Assembly: GCF_019345525.1 (NCBI RefSeq)
Contig: NZ_JAHKRA010000014.1
Span: 17,701 to 81,700, forward strand
Reading direction: 5' to 3'
Origin: Flavobacterium sp. NKUCC04_CG
GTDB taxonomy: Bacteria; Bacteroidota; Bacteroidia; Flavobacteriales; Flavobacteriaceae
Length of the DNA stretch: 64,000 bases
Shown: piece by piece, positions 25,659 through 34,461 of the stretch
How positions within the stretch are numbered: the stretch's first letter is position 1
How the letters are laid out: every line of letters begins with the position of its first letter
Notes under the pieces: generated by a model
What the model was told of the DNA's origin: nothing
Database searches by the model: none
The model's input: only the letters and a program-made list of their open reading frames with translations
Position numbers and translations under genes: made by a program

Positions 25659-27350
25659 CTAAAAAGGGTGTTTTGCTTCGAATATCATTTTTTGTAGGTT
25701 GGTCGGATGTGTTAATTCTAGAGATTCAGCATGTAGAAATAATCGAGTGGATTTTTGACCGTATAAGTCGTCACCAAGGATAGCACAGCCCAATCCTAAG
25801 TTGTGTGCCGCATGTACACGTAATTGATGCGTTCGACCGGTTATAGGCCAAAAGTGTACTAAAGTATGTTGTTTTCGTCGTTCAATAACCTGCCATTGGG
25901 TTTGAGCGGGTTTACCGTATTCATAACAGACAAGTTGTCGCGGGCGATCATCGAGGTCCACACGAAGGGGTAGCTCTATTTCTCCCTTGTCGTCCTTGGG
26001 AAAGCCATTTAATAAGGCTACATAGCGTTTTTTTACGCTACGATTAATGAATTGGGCTTGTAAATGTTGATGAGCTTCTTTGGTTTTGGCTATAACTAAT
26101 ATGCCTGAAGTAGCCATGTCTAAGCGATGAATAATCAGTGGCCCCGTTGCTTTGGGATAGCGCTCTTTCATACGTTGGTAAACGGAATCTTGGATATATA
26201 TTCCAGGTACGGACAAAAACTCTGCGGGTTTGTTAATAACGACCATGTCGGCATCTTCATAGATAATTTCTAGGTCGACACCTAAAGCAGGATTAACGAG
26301 TAGCGGATTATCGTCAACGGTTAATCCTTGCAGCATATAATTTAAAATCGGTTCGCACTTACCGCGGCAAGCCGGGTAAAAGTATCCGTGTTTTCGGATT
26401 TCGGATTTGGGAGAAGGACCCCACCAAAATTCAGCCATTGCTATGGGCTCTAAATGATTTTGATAAGCGTATTGTAATAAACGCGGAGCAGCACAATCGC
26501 CAGCTGCGGCAGGAGGTTGTAATAGTGCCGTTTCTTTAAAAATAGTTAGTACATCTTTGCGTTGACTAAGTGCATTTAAAAATTGATATTGTTCAAACAA
26601 ACGATTTTGTAAAGCATGGGATTTATTTTTCCGAAAATCTCTTAATTTGCAAATCGTACTTTCAAAAGTATTTAAAGCTGCAAAATGTTGATCCAATCGA
26701 ATGTTCCATTCTTCTACTAAAACGTTTAATTCGTGCTTGTCTCTTAAACTTTGTTTGATTAAATCGGCATTGTATTCTTGATATACTAAGCTGTCTGTTG
26801 AAGCTTCAAGTAGAATCCGTTGTTTTTTACGTTCCTTTTTCTGTTTTTTCAGGACTTCTTTTTTAGCTAGAATCGATTGTTTTGCCTGCTGTTCCAATAT
26901 AACGTATTCGTCTTTTAATTGTAAAAAACGCCCGTCTTGTTCTAGGGTTTCAATCTGAAAATTAATAGCATTAATCTCTTTTTCTCCTTCGAGAAAAAAA
27001 CTATCAGGAGCAAACAAATCAAATATTGGTGGCACAAATCGCGATTGTTGTTTGCCGCTGGGAAGTTTGCCGGAATAGGCTGTTAAATAACCCAATTGGT
27101 TTTGCTTATTTCGAACAACGAGCACTCCAAACATTTTTCCAACAACTGTTTCTTCCTCACTTTTGAAAATGCCCAGTTCAGGAGCCCATTCCCTATTCAG
27201 AAATTGCTGCAATTCTGCTGCGGCTATTTTGGCTAAAGCATGCGGTTCGTAGTAAAAGGGGAAGGTGAATTTTTGAGGTAATTCTATAGTAGAAATATCA
27301 GCAGTAAACGCCTCCCATTTTAAATCGGAATCGGACGGATTAAAAGTCAT
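25659..27350 (-). CDS. RluA-family pseudouridine synthase with long N-terminal extension
   Basis: A 563-aa protein. The C-terminal 220 residues or so form the RluA catalytic domain, with the Asp-bearing motif IIHRLDMATSGILV and the later GRTHQLRVHAAH. The first 330 residues include a Lys/Arg-rich coiled coil (about 160-260) and a small segment with CRGKCEPILNYML. This extended architecture is common in Bacteroidetes and modifies uridine in rRNA or tRNA; the exact target cannot be read from the sequence. The ATG is placed just behind the promoter at 27370-27377. Confidence 0.87.
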   Translation of the reverse strand: MTFNPSDSDLKWEAFTADISTIELPQKFTFPFYYEPHALAKIAAAELQQFLNREWAPELGIFKSEEETVVGKMFGVLVVRNKQNQLGYLTAYSGKLPSGKQQSRFVPPIFDLFAPDSFFLEGEKEINAINFQIETLEQDGRFLQLKDEYVILEQQAKQSILAKKEVLKKQKKERKKQRILLEASTDSLVYQEYNADLIKQSLRDKHELNVLVEEWNIRLDQHFAALNTFESTICKLRDFRKNKSHALQNRLFEQYQFLNALSQRKDVLTIFKETALLQPPAAAGDCAAPRLLQYAYQNHLEPIAMAEFWWGPSPKSEIRKHGYFYPACRGKCEPILNYMLQGLTVDDNPLLVNPALGVDLEIIYEDADMVVINKPAEFLSVPGIYIQDSVYQRMKERYPKATGPLIIHRLDMATSGILVIAKTKEAHQHLQAQFINRSVKKRYVALLNGFPKDDKGEIELPLRVDLDDRPRQLVCYEYGKPAQTQWQVIERRKQHTLVHFWPITGRTHQLRVHAAHNLGLGCAILGDDLYGQKSTRLFLHAESLELTHPTNLQKMIFEAKHPF

Positions 27351-27369
27351 AATGCGGTTTTATAATAAA

Positions 27370-27377
27370 CAAAAATA
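27370..27377 (-). promoter_or_regulatory. -7 box of the RluA-like gene
   Basis: TATTTTTG on the minus strand, 20 bases before the start codon. Confidence 0.55.
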
Positions 27378-27600
27378 CAACCAATTTTGAATAAAATCGA
27401 TTTCATTGCGGTAAACCCCGTATATAGGATATTATTATAAATAAATAACCTCTGTGAGATTTAGTCAATTGGCTGTCATTAAAACAACTTATGCGATTCA
27501 ACGCGAATAGACTAATCTGCGAATAATCGTATAGACGAAGACACAAACAGGCAAATTCTAAAATATTATCATTTTAGCGTAAACTTTAATGATTTAGGCG
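27378..27600. other. Intergenic stretch between divergent genes
   Basis: About 220 bases between the RluA-like and ffh promoters. No gene, repeat or hairpin was recognised. Confidence 0.45.
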
Positions 27601-27631
27601 TTTGCGCCTTTAGTAGTTTATATTATCTTTG
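27601..27631 (+). promoter_or_regulatory. Promoter of ffh
   Basis: TTTG (27601-27604), 19 bases, then TATCTTTG (27624-27631): full consensus. The -33 element lies inside the small palindrome GGCG-TTTG-CGCC (27598-27609). Confidence 0.75.
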
Positions 27632-27657
27632 TCGATTCAGTATTAAACGATACAATC

Positions 27658-28995
27658 ATGTTTGACAATTTAAGTGATAAATTAGATAAAGCCTTTCATA
27701 TACTTAAAGGGCACGGAAAAATTACAGAAGTAAACGTTGCCGATACCTTAAAAGAAGTGCGTAGAGCATTATTGGATGCCGATGTCAATTTTAAAATTGC
27801 CAAGGACTTTACCAGTAGAGTTAAGGACAAAGCCTTAGGACAAGATGTATTGACCACCCTACAACCGGGGCAGTTGATGATTAAAATCGTTAAGGATGAG
27901 TTGATTGAATTGATGGGTGGTGATGTTGCGGGGATTAACCTTTCGGCTTCGCCTTCTATTATTTTAATGTCGGGTTTACAGGGATCTGGAAAAACTACTT
28001 TTTCGGGGAAATTAGCTAATTTTCTAAAGACAAAGAAGAATAAAAAACCCTTATTGGTGGCTTGTGATATTTACAGACCAGCGGCCATCAATCAGTTGCA
28101 AGTTGTTGGAGAGCAAATTGGTGTAGAAGTCTATACCGAAGAGGGTAATAAAAATGCGGTAGAGATTGCTCAAAACGCAATCAAATATGCGAAATCAAAT
28201 GGTTTTAATGTCGTTATCGTCGATACGGCAGGACGTTTGGCTGTTGATGAGCAAATGATGACCGAGATTGCCAACGTACATCAAGCTATTCAACCACAAG
28301 AAACCTTGTTTGTTGTAGATGCAATGACGGGACAAGATGCGGTTAACACGGCAAAAGCCTTTAACGACCGCTTAAATTTTGATGGGGTAATCCTTACTAA
28401 ATTGGATGGAGATACTCGTGGAGGAGCTGCAATTTCGATTAAATCGGTAGTTAATAAGCCAATTAAGTTTATTGGTACTGGAGAAAAGATGGATGCAATA
28501 GATGTATTCTATCCAGATCGTATGGCCGACCGTATTTTGGGAATGGGTGATGTTATTTCCTTAGTAGAGCGTGCACAGGCGCAATACGATGAGGAAGAAG
28601 CGAGAAAAATCCAAAAGAAAATCGCTAAAAATGAATTTGGTTTTGACGATTTCCTTTCTCAAATTCAGCAAGTAAAGAAAATGGGTAATATGAAGGACTT
28701 GGTAGGTATGATACCGGGAGTAGGTAAGGCGTTAAAAGATGTGGACATCGAAGACGATGCCTTTAAACACATCGAGGCTATTATCCATTCGATGACTCCA
28801 GAAGAACGTACCAAGCCGGTTTTGTTAGACGCCAAAAGAAAAGCGCGTATTGCCAAAGGGTCTGGAACAGATATTCAACAAGTCAATCAGTTGTTAAAGC
28901 AATTTGACCAGATGAGTAAAATGATGAAGATGATGCAAGGAGCTAAAGGAAAAAACCTGATGCGCATGATGGGCAACTTAAAAGGAATGCAATAA
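27658..28995 (+). CDS. ffh: Signal recognition particle GTPase Ffh
   Basis: A 445-aa cytoplasmic GTPase that binds signal sequences with SRP RNA and docks at FtsY. The N domain is followed by the G domain: P-loop GLQGSGKTTF (about residue 106), DTAGRL, and TKLDGDTRGGAA. The C-terminal M domain is Met-rich (FDQMSKMMKMMQGAKGKNLMRMMGNLKGM). folD follows 83 bases later in the same direction. Confidence 0.97.
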   Translation: MFDNLSDKLDKAFHILKGHGKITEVNVADTLKEVRRALLDADVNFKIAKDFTSRVKDKALGQDVLTTLQPGQLMIKIVKDELIELMGGDVAGINLSASPSIILMSGLQGSGKTTFSGKLANFLKTKKNKKPLLVACDIYRPAAINQLQVVGEQIGVEVYTEEGNKNAVEIAQNAIKYAKSNGFNVVIVDTAGRLAVDEQMMTEIANVHQAIQPQETLFVVDAMTGQDAVNTAKAFNDRLNFDGVILTKLDGDTRGGAAISIKSVVNKPIKFIGTGEKMDAIDVFYPDRMADRILGMGDVISLVERAQAQYDEEEARKIQKKIAKNEFGFDDFLSQIQQVKKMGNMKDLVGMIPGVGKALKDVDIEDDAFKHIEAIIHSMTPEERTKPVLLDAKRKARIAKGSGTDIQQVNQLLKQFDQMSKMMKMMQGAKGKNLMRMMGNLKGMQ

Positions 28996-29078
28996 TATAT
29001 ACTAATTAAGGTTTAAGGTTCGCCACGAAGTTTAGACCTTATTTATTTTGAGAAAACAACACATAACATTTTATATCA

Positions 29079-29966
29079 ATGCAACTACTAGACGGTAATA
29101 AGGTATCTAACGATATCAAAGATGAAATTGCAGCCGAAGTTTCGAAAATGGTGGAAAAAGGGGAGAAGGTTCCTCATTTAGCCGCTGTGATTGTAGGAAA
29201 CGATGGAGCTAGTTTAACTTATGTAGGAAGTAAAGTTAAGGCGTGTGAACGCGTTGGATTTGAATCTACTATGGTGCGTATGTCGGGAACTACTTCTGAG
29301 GTCGAACTGTTGGCTAAAATTCAAGAATTGAATGAAAACGACGATATAGACGGTTTTATCATTCAATTGCCTTTGCCTCCGCAAATCGATACCCAAAAAG
29401 TTTTAATGGCGGTTGATCCTAGTAAAGATGTCGATGGATTTCATCCGGAGAATTTTGGAAAAATGGCATTGGATATGACTACTTTCATTCCTGCAACTCC
29501 GTTTGGAATTTTGGAATTATTAGAGCGCTATAATGTAGATACTCAAGGTAAACATACGGTGGTTATTGGTCGTTCCCACATTGTTGGTCGTCCGATGAGT
29601 ATATTGATGGGGAGAAAGGGATTTCCAGGAAACTCCACAGTAACTTTAACACATAGCCATACGAAAAACATTACACAGATTACTTCACAAGCAGATATTA
29701 TCATTTCAGCATTAGGAGTTCCCAATTTCTTAAAAGCCGAAATGGTCAAAGACGATGTAGTTATTATCGACGTAGGTATTACACGTGTACCAGACGAAAA
29801 TGCTCCTCGTGGATATAGAATTACCGGCGATGTCGATTTTGAAAACGTTAGTAAAAAAGCGTCTTTTATAACTCCAGTTCCCGGAGGAGTAGGCCCGATG
29901 ACCATTTCAATGTTGTTGAAAAACACACTTTTGGCTAGAGAGCGACGTGCGTTGATGAAACAATAA
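29079..29966 (+). CDS. folD: Methylenetetrahydrofolate dehydrogenase / cyclohydrolase
   Basis: A 295-aa bifunctional enzyme that interconverts 5,10-methylene- and 10-formyl-tetrahydrofolate in the cytoplasm. The conserved YVGSKVKACERVG segment contains the catalytic Lys. QLPLPPQID, the NADP-side GRSHIVGRPM and the closing TPVPGGVGPMT are all in place. It is co-directional with ffh. Confidence 0.96.
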   Translation: MQLLDGNKVSNDIKDEIAAEVSKMVEKGEKVPHLAAVIVGNDGASLTYVGSKVKACERVGFESTMVRMSGTTSEVELLAKIQELNENDDIDGFIIQLPLPPQIDTQKVLMAVDPSKDVDGFHPENFGKMALDMTTFIPATPFGILELLERYNVDTQGKHTVVIGRSHIVGRPMSILMGRKGFPGNSTVTLTHSHTKNITQITSQADIIISALGVPNFLKAEMVKDDVVIIDVGITRVPDENAPRGYRITGDVDFENVSKKASFITPVPGGVGPMTISMLLKNTLLARERRALMKQ

Positions 29967-29991
29967 ACAAAAAATCAAATTCAATATATGA

Positions 29992-30028
29992 AAAACCATC
30001 CTTAATTCTTTGAGGATGGTTTTTTTTA
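29992..30028 (+). terminator. Terminator of ffh-folD
   Basis: AAACCATCCT and its complement (GAGGATGGTTT) form a hairpin followed by T8, 26 bases past the folD stop. Confidence 0.85.
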
Positions 30029-30063
30029 GATGTAATTTGTAGTTGTTAACCAAGAATATATCC

Positions 30064-31836
30064 ATGGATTTATATCAAAAATTTTTCGATCAGTTTGCTG
30101 CTAAGTTTCACCTTTTAAGAAAAAAGTATCGCATTGTTGGTACTGTTAGACTCGTCGTGGTACTTGCGATAATCTATTTGTTTTATAAATTTTTACGTAC
30201 CGAACAATCGAGTTATCTATGGATGGTTTTAGGATTGGTCGTGTTTTTTGTTATACTGATGCGAATTCACATGAGTATGTCGTGGAAAATGCGTTACCAA
30301 CAAGCCCTGATGGAACTCAATGAGGAAGAAATAGCCTTTATAAAAGAGGATAAGACCGCATTCGATGATGGTAAGGAGTTTTTAGAAACACAACACCCTT
30401 ATACTTACGATTTAGATATATTTGGATCCAAATCGCTCTTTCAGTTTCTTAATAGAACCCGTTCTCATATAGGGAAATTACAATTAGCAAATCTCTTAAA
30501 CAAGGTTTTACCGGCTAATGAAATATTGGAAAATCAGGAAGCGGTTAAAGAGTTATCTACTCAAATTGAGTGGCGACAAGATATTAGTGCTTTGTCGAAA
30601 ATGGCCCCGATTCAAAGTAAAGAATACGAGCGAATTAAAATGTGGGCAAATAGCAATACGGAAACCTTGTCGACTTGGCGTAGTATTTTGTCGTTTGTTG
30701 TGCCGGTCATGCTGTTGATTTCAATTCTCGGTACTTGGCTGTTGGAACAGCAGTTTTGGGGGTATTTGGTTTCATTACTTTTTACGGTCAATCTGATTTT
30801 GGCTACTTCGAAAACTCGGGATATACAGAAGGAAATCATTGGTGCAGATAAGATACACGAAACCATAAATAACTACAGTACGATTATAAGGAAAATAGAG
30901 AAAAGCGAATTTAAAGGCGCTAAGTTACGGCGTTATATTGAGGTTTTTAGTAATGGTGATCGAAAAGCCAGCCGCGAACTAAAAGAGTTGTCCGATTATT
31001 TTGAAAAGATAAACACCATTGCTAACGTCTTTGTGATGGTCGTTTTTAACGGTTTTTTCCAATATCATATTCACGTCTTACAAGGCTTGCTGAAATGGAA
31101 AAAGCAACATGCGGGTTTCGTTCCAATTTGGTTAGATGCTATTGGAGAAATAGAAGCATTAAATGCCTTAGCTAATTATTCGTATAACAATAGAGGTTAT
31201 TGCTTTCCGAGTGTAAACACGGAGGCAAAGATGACTTTTAAGGACTTAGGACATCCGTTAATCAATGCGTCTAAACGCGTAACTAACGATATTGATTTTT
31301 CGAATCAACGCTTTGTTATATTGACTGGATCCAATATGTCCGGAAAGAGTACTTTTTTGAGAACCGTTGGGATCAATTTGGTATTAGCGGGAATAGGTGC
31401 ACCAATTTGCAGCTCCAAAGCCAGTTTCTTTCCGATGCCAATTTTCGTTTCTATGCGTTTGGAAGACTCTCTAAGCGATAGCGAGTCTTATTTCTATGCA
31501 GAGGTTAAAAGATTGAAATTGATTGTGGAATCGGTCAAAGAACAACCGTGTTTTGTATTGTTAGACGAAATCTTACGCGGAACCAACTCTGACGACAAAC
31601 AGTCTGGAACCATAGGAGTTATATTAAAATTGATTAACGACCAGACTTTTGGAATGATTGCAACGCACGACTTAGAGGTTTGTGAAATTACTAAGGATCA
31701 TCCGACGATTTTGACTAATAAATGTTTTGAAGTGGAAATGCATGACGACGAACTCTTCTTTGACTATAAAATACACGACGGTATTTGCAAAAATAAAAAT
31801 GCCACCTTTATCATGAAAAAAATGGGAATTATTTAA
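30064..31836 (+). CDS. Membrane-anchored MutS-like ATPase
   Basis: A 590-aa protein with the MutS ATPase at its C-terminus: Walker A GSNMSGKSTFLRT (about residue 425), Walker B CFVLLDEILRGTNS, and the IATHDLEV switch. Unlike MutS it lacks the mismatch-binding domain I, and it has two pairs of membrane helices, about residues 30-75 (VVVLAIIYLFYKFL, WMVLGLVVFFVILM) and about 215-260. The middle is the helical clamp-like region. This membrane MutS-related family is recurrent in Bacteroidetes, but its task is unknown to me. ATG 30064 is preferred to an upstream TTG at 30043. Confidence 0.8.
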   Translation: MDLYQKFFDQFAAKFHLLRKKYRIVGTVRLVVVLAIIYLFYKFLRTEQSSYLWMVLGLVVFFVILMRIHMSMSWKMRYQQALMELNEEEIAFIKEDKTAFDDGKEFLETQHPYTYDLDIFGSKSLFQFLNRTRSHIGKLQLANLLNKVLPANEILENQEAVKELSTQIEWRQDISALSKMAPIQSKEYERIKMWANSNTETLSTWRSILSFVVPVMLLISILGTWLLEQQFWGYLVSLLFTVNLILATSKTRDIQKEIIGADKIHETINNYSTIIRKIEKSEFKGAKLRRYIEVFSNGDRKASRELKELSDYFEKINTIANVFVMVVFNGFFQYHIHVLQGLLKWKKQHAGFVPIWLDAIGEIEALNALANYSYNNRGYCFPSVNTEAKMTFKDLGHPLINASKRVTNDIDFSNQRFVILTGSNMSGKSTFLRTVGINLVLAGIGAPICSSKASFFPMPIFVSMRLEDSLSDSESYFYAEVKRLKLIVESVKEQPCFVLLDEILRGTNSDDKQSGTIGVILKLINDQTFGMIATHDLEVCEITKDHPTILTNKCFEVEMHDDELFFDYKIHDGICKNKNATFIMKKMGII

Positions 31837-31850
31837 TTCCCATTTTTTTT
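31821..31850 (+). terminator. Terminator overlapping the MutS-like stop codon
   Basis: AATGGGAATTA and TAATTCCCATT form a stem that includes the TAA stop, followed by T7. Confidence 0.8.
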
Positions 31851-31896
31851 GTCGTTAATTTATCATCTAAATAGTTGTGTATTTAAAAATTTCAAA

Positions 31897-31914
31897 TAAC
31901 TTTGCAGCACAAAG
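31897..31914 (+). promoter_or_regulatory. Promoter with inverted-repeat operator, unit of the winged-helix regulator
   Basis: The -7 box TAACTTTG (31897-31904) overlaps the inverted repeat ACTTTG-CAGCA-CAAAGT (31899-31915). The same CTTTG-N5-CAAAGTA occurs before the gene at 32933, so it may bind the regulator encoded between them. Confidence 0.55.
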
Positions 31915-31941
31915 TATAGCTATCACAGTCTTTAACCTTAA

Positions 31942-32568
31942 ATGCTATTTAATATGAAAAACAACACTATGGATGATCTGGCGCATATCCGCGAGATGAT
32001 GGAACGCTCATCTCGATTTATCTCGCTCAGTGGTTTGTCTGGAATTGTTGCTGGTTGTTTAGGTTTAGTAGGTGCATTCGGGGCTTATCTCTTAATGCAA
32101 CGGTCGGGATTGGACTATTTTGAAAAGGGTGTGCAAACATATAGTAGTAGTTTGACGGTAGAATTGTTGATTTTAGCCGTGTCAGTTTTGTTGCTTGCCG
32201 TTTTGTTTGGGATTTATTTCACTGTGAAAAAAAGTCGCCGCTTGGATTTACCTATTTGGACTGCTACCACCAAGAAAATGATCTTTAGTTTGGGTGTTCC
32301 CTTGGTAGCAGGTGCTGTTTTTTGTGGAGCCATGCTGTTTCAGAATCATTTTGATTTAATCGCACCTTCTTTGTTGATTTTCTATGGACTAGCTTTGATT
32401 AACGTAGAAAAGTATACTTATGCGGATGTGCGATTTTTGGGTATTCTAGAATTGAGTTTAGGTTTAGTTGCTCTGTTTAATTTAGGGTTAGGTTTAGTAT
32501 TTTGGGCTATAGGTTTTGGAGTTTTACATGTGTTGTACGGTATTATTCTCTATAAAAAGTACAATTAG
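31942..32568 (+). CDS. Polytopic membrane protein upstream of a winged-helix regulator
   Basis: A 208-aa protein with six hydrophobic segments after a short cytoplasmic N-terminus (DDLAHIREMMERSSRFISLSG). No enzymatic motif was seen. In many Bacteroidetes a protein of this shape precedes a small winged-helix regulator, and here the two are 2 bases apart, so it is probably a membrane partner or a target of that regulator. Three starts are possible (31942, 31954, 31969); the last leaves MDDLAHIREMME, a common N-terminus for the family. Confidence 0.7.
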   Translation: MLFNMKNNTMDDLAHIREMMERSSRFISLSGLSGIVAGCLGLVGAFGAYLLMQRSGLDYFEKGVQTYSSSLTVELLILAVSVLLLAVLFGIYFTVKKSRRLDLPIWTATTKKMIFSLGVPLVAGAVFCGAMLFQNHFDLIAPSLLIFYGLALINVEKYTYADVRFLGILELSLGLVALFNLGLGLVFWAIGFGVLHVLYGIILYKKYN

Positions 32569-32570
32569 TC

Positions 32571-32861
32571 ATGGGAATTATCGACGGTTTAAATAAAGAT
32601 TTTGAGAGCAGGGTTCGACTCGGTATGCTATCTATTTTGATGGTCAACGACTGGGTGGATTTTAACGAAATGAAACAACTCTTAAAAGTAACTGACGGTA
32701 ATTTGGCAAGCCATTCCAATGCCCTAGAGAAAAAGGAGTATCTAGAAGTTAAAAAAGAGTTTATTGGTAAAAAACCGAGAACCTCTTACAAAGCAACTGC
32801 ACTGGGAAAGCAAGTGTTTAAAAAGCATTTAGAGGCTTTAGAAAAATTAATGAGACCTTAA
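32571..32861 (+). CDS. Small winged-helix transcriptional regulator
   Basis: A 96-aa winged-helix protein of the type that resembles MarR/ArsR single domains. The recognition region is VDFNEMKQLLKVTDGNLASHSNALEKKEYL, and the wing contains KKPRTSYKATALGKQVF. No ligand domain is attached. It starts 2 bases after the membrane-protein gene. Matching inverted repeats at the promoters of 31942 and 32933 make local autoregulation likely. Confidence 0.85.
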   Translation: MGIIDGLNKDFESRVRLGMLSILMVNDWVDFNEMKQLLKVTDGNLASHSNALEKKEYLEVKKEFIGKKPRTSYKATALGKQVFKKHLEALEKLMRP

Positions 32862-32885
32862 CAGGCTTATTTTTTTACCCTTTTG

Positions 32886-32908
32886 CTTTGTATTGCAAAG
32901 TACTTTTG
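32886..32908 (+). promoter_or_regulatory. Promoter with inverted-repeat operator before the DUF4173-like gene
   Basis: CTTTG-TATTG-CAAAG (32886-32900) abuts the exact -7 box TACTTTTG (32901-32908). It is the second copy of the CTTTG-N5-CAAAGTA motif seen at 31900. Confidence 0.55.
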
Positions 32909-32932
32909 AAATAATAATTAAAAAATTGAGAA

Positions 32933-34408
32933 ATGAAAAAACAAATTTTAATCGGGTTGTCTGTATTGTTGTTTATCTTTTTGTTCTACAAACAGGGTTT
33001 GGGAATTAATGTTGCGGTGTTTGCTATAGCTTTATTGGGGTTTACGGTAAATAAGTTCCCTGCAATTTATCAATCCGCTAGGGGAAAATTTTTAATAAGT
33101 GCTGTAGTGTTGACATCATTTTCTTTTGCCTGGTTACCTGATTTTAGTAGTTTTTTCGCATTGATGGTGTCGTTGACGTTATTGCGTATGTATGCAGAGG
33201 ACGCTCGCTTAAATTGGATGTTTGCACCTGCTGTTTTTATCGTAAATAGCTTTTCGGTTATATACAGGGTTTTTCTGCGAAACCTCTGGATAGAGGGAGA
33301 TTTTAAAGTTAAAAATCAGTATGCTTTAAAGCTGCTGATGTATATGGTAATTCCGTTGATTTTCATAAGTGGTTTTGTAGTTATTTACACGAGTAATAGC
33401 GATTATTTATCTCATATAGTTTCGTCTGTTCACTGGGAATTTGATGTTTGGTCCTTGTTGGTTTATGTAGTGTTGGGAATTTGCATTTCATTTGTGTATT
33501 GGGACTGTTGGATTTTAGAGACGATTAAGTCCAATAACTCCAAGTGGAAGCCAACATTTGATAGGGGCAGTAAGGATAAAATTCAAAATATGTTCTCGTC
33601 AGTTGATTTGGATCTAGAGCGTAGGAGTGGTGAAATAACCTTGTTATTGTTAAATGTTTTTCTTGCAGTTTTCTTAGTGTTTTATAATTACGAACAATTT
33701 TTTGACCCATTTGTTGAAGGTAATTTAAGTGCTCAGACGCATCAACGCGTCAATTCACTTATTTTATCGATTGTTATGGCAATTGGATTATTGTTGCTGT
33801 ATTTTAAGGGTGGTTTTAATTTTGATGTAAAAGCAAAACGGTTGAGAAGGCTTGCCTTTACTTGGATTGTATTGAACACAATCATGGTAGTAAGCACTTG
33901 CATTAAAAATTTGGAGTACGTTGTGGCATGGGGATTGACGTATAAACGATTAGGCGTTTTTGTGTTTTTAATGCTGTGTGTGATAGGACTGCTTTTTACT
34001 TATTCGAAAATAAAGGATAAGAAGACTAATTTTTATTTAGTGGATCGGATGTGTATCGTATTTTTTGTTTGCTTGCTAGTTTGTGGAGTTTTCAATTGGA
34101 GTGCACTTATTACGCGTTACAATTTGATGACCGATAAAATTGATTGGAATTATTTAAAAGAAATTGATTCGGGTAATGAATTTTTATTGTTGGACTATGC
34201 ACAACAAAAGAATATCGACACTGGGCAGTATGGGATTGATATTAAGAATTTAATATATAGTGTAACTCAGCAACAGCGAAAAGACGTCCGATCGATGGGC
34301 CTATATTACCAAACTGTCGATTTGGTGACAACCTATCGCGAGCCGATTAATGCTGATATAGATCAAGAGGAATCATCGGCTGTTACCGACGATAGACCTA
34401 TCGAATAA
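32933..34408 (+). CDS. DUF4153/DUF4173-type multispanning membrane protein
   Basis: A 491-aa protein with about 11-12 membrane helices and a C-terminal soluble segment (residues 400-480). The late region containing ITRYNL and LDYAQQKNIDTGQYGIDIKNL is typical of DUF4153/DUF4173 proteins. Its function is unknown. It follows the winged-helix gene by 71 bases and has its own operator-like promoter, which completes a three-gene unit (membrane protein, regulator, DUF4173) that recurs in Bacteroidetes. Confidence 0.75.
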   Translation: MKKQILIGLSVLLFIFLFYKQGLGINVAVFAIALLGFTVNKFPAIYQSARGKFLISAVVLTSFSFAWLPDFSSFFALMVSLTLLRMYAEDARLNWMFAPAVFIVNSFSVIYRVFLRNLWIEGDFKVKNQYALKLLMYMVIPLIFISGFVVIYTSNSDYLSHIVSSVHWEFDVWSLLVYVVLGICISFVYWDCWILETIKSNNSKWKPTFDRGSKDKIQNMFSSVDLDLERRSGEITLLLLNVFLAVFLVFYNYEQFFDPFVEGNLSAQTHQRVNSLILSIVMAIGLLLLYFKGGFNFDVKAKRLRRLAFTWIVLNTIMVVSTCIKNLEYVVAWGLTYKRLGVFVFLMLCVIGLLFTYSKIKDKKTNFYLVDRMCIVFFVCLLVCGVFNWSALITRYNLMTDKIDWNYLKEIDSGNEFLLLDYAQQKNIDTGQYGIDIKNLIYSVTQQQRKDVRSMGLYYQTVDLVTTYREPINADIDQEESSAVTDDRPIE

Positions 34409-34427
34409 GCCATTTTTATAGCTAAAG

Positions 34428-34460
34428 TAAAGCCCTGCTGTTAGAGCAGGGCTTTGTGTT
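34428..34460. terminator. Bidirectional terminator, DUF4173 / APC permease
   Basis: AAAGCCCTGC and GCAGGGCTTT form a perfect 10-bp stem between convergent genes. Confidence 0.85.
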
Positions 34461-34461
34461 T

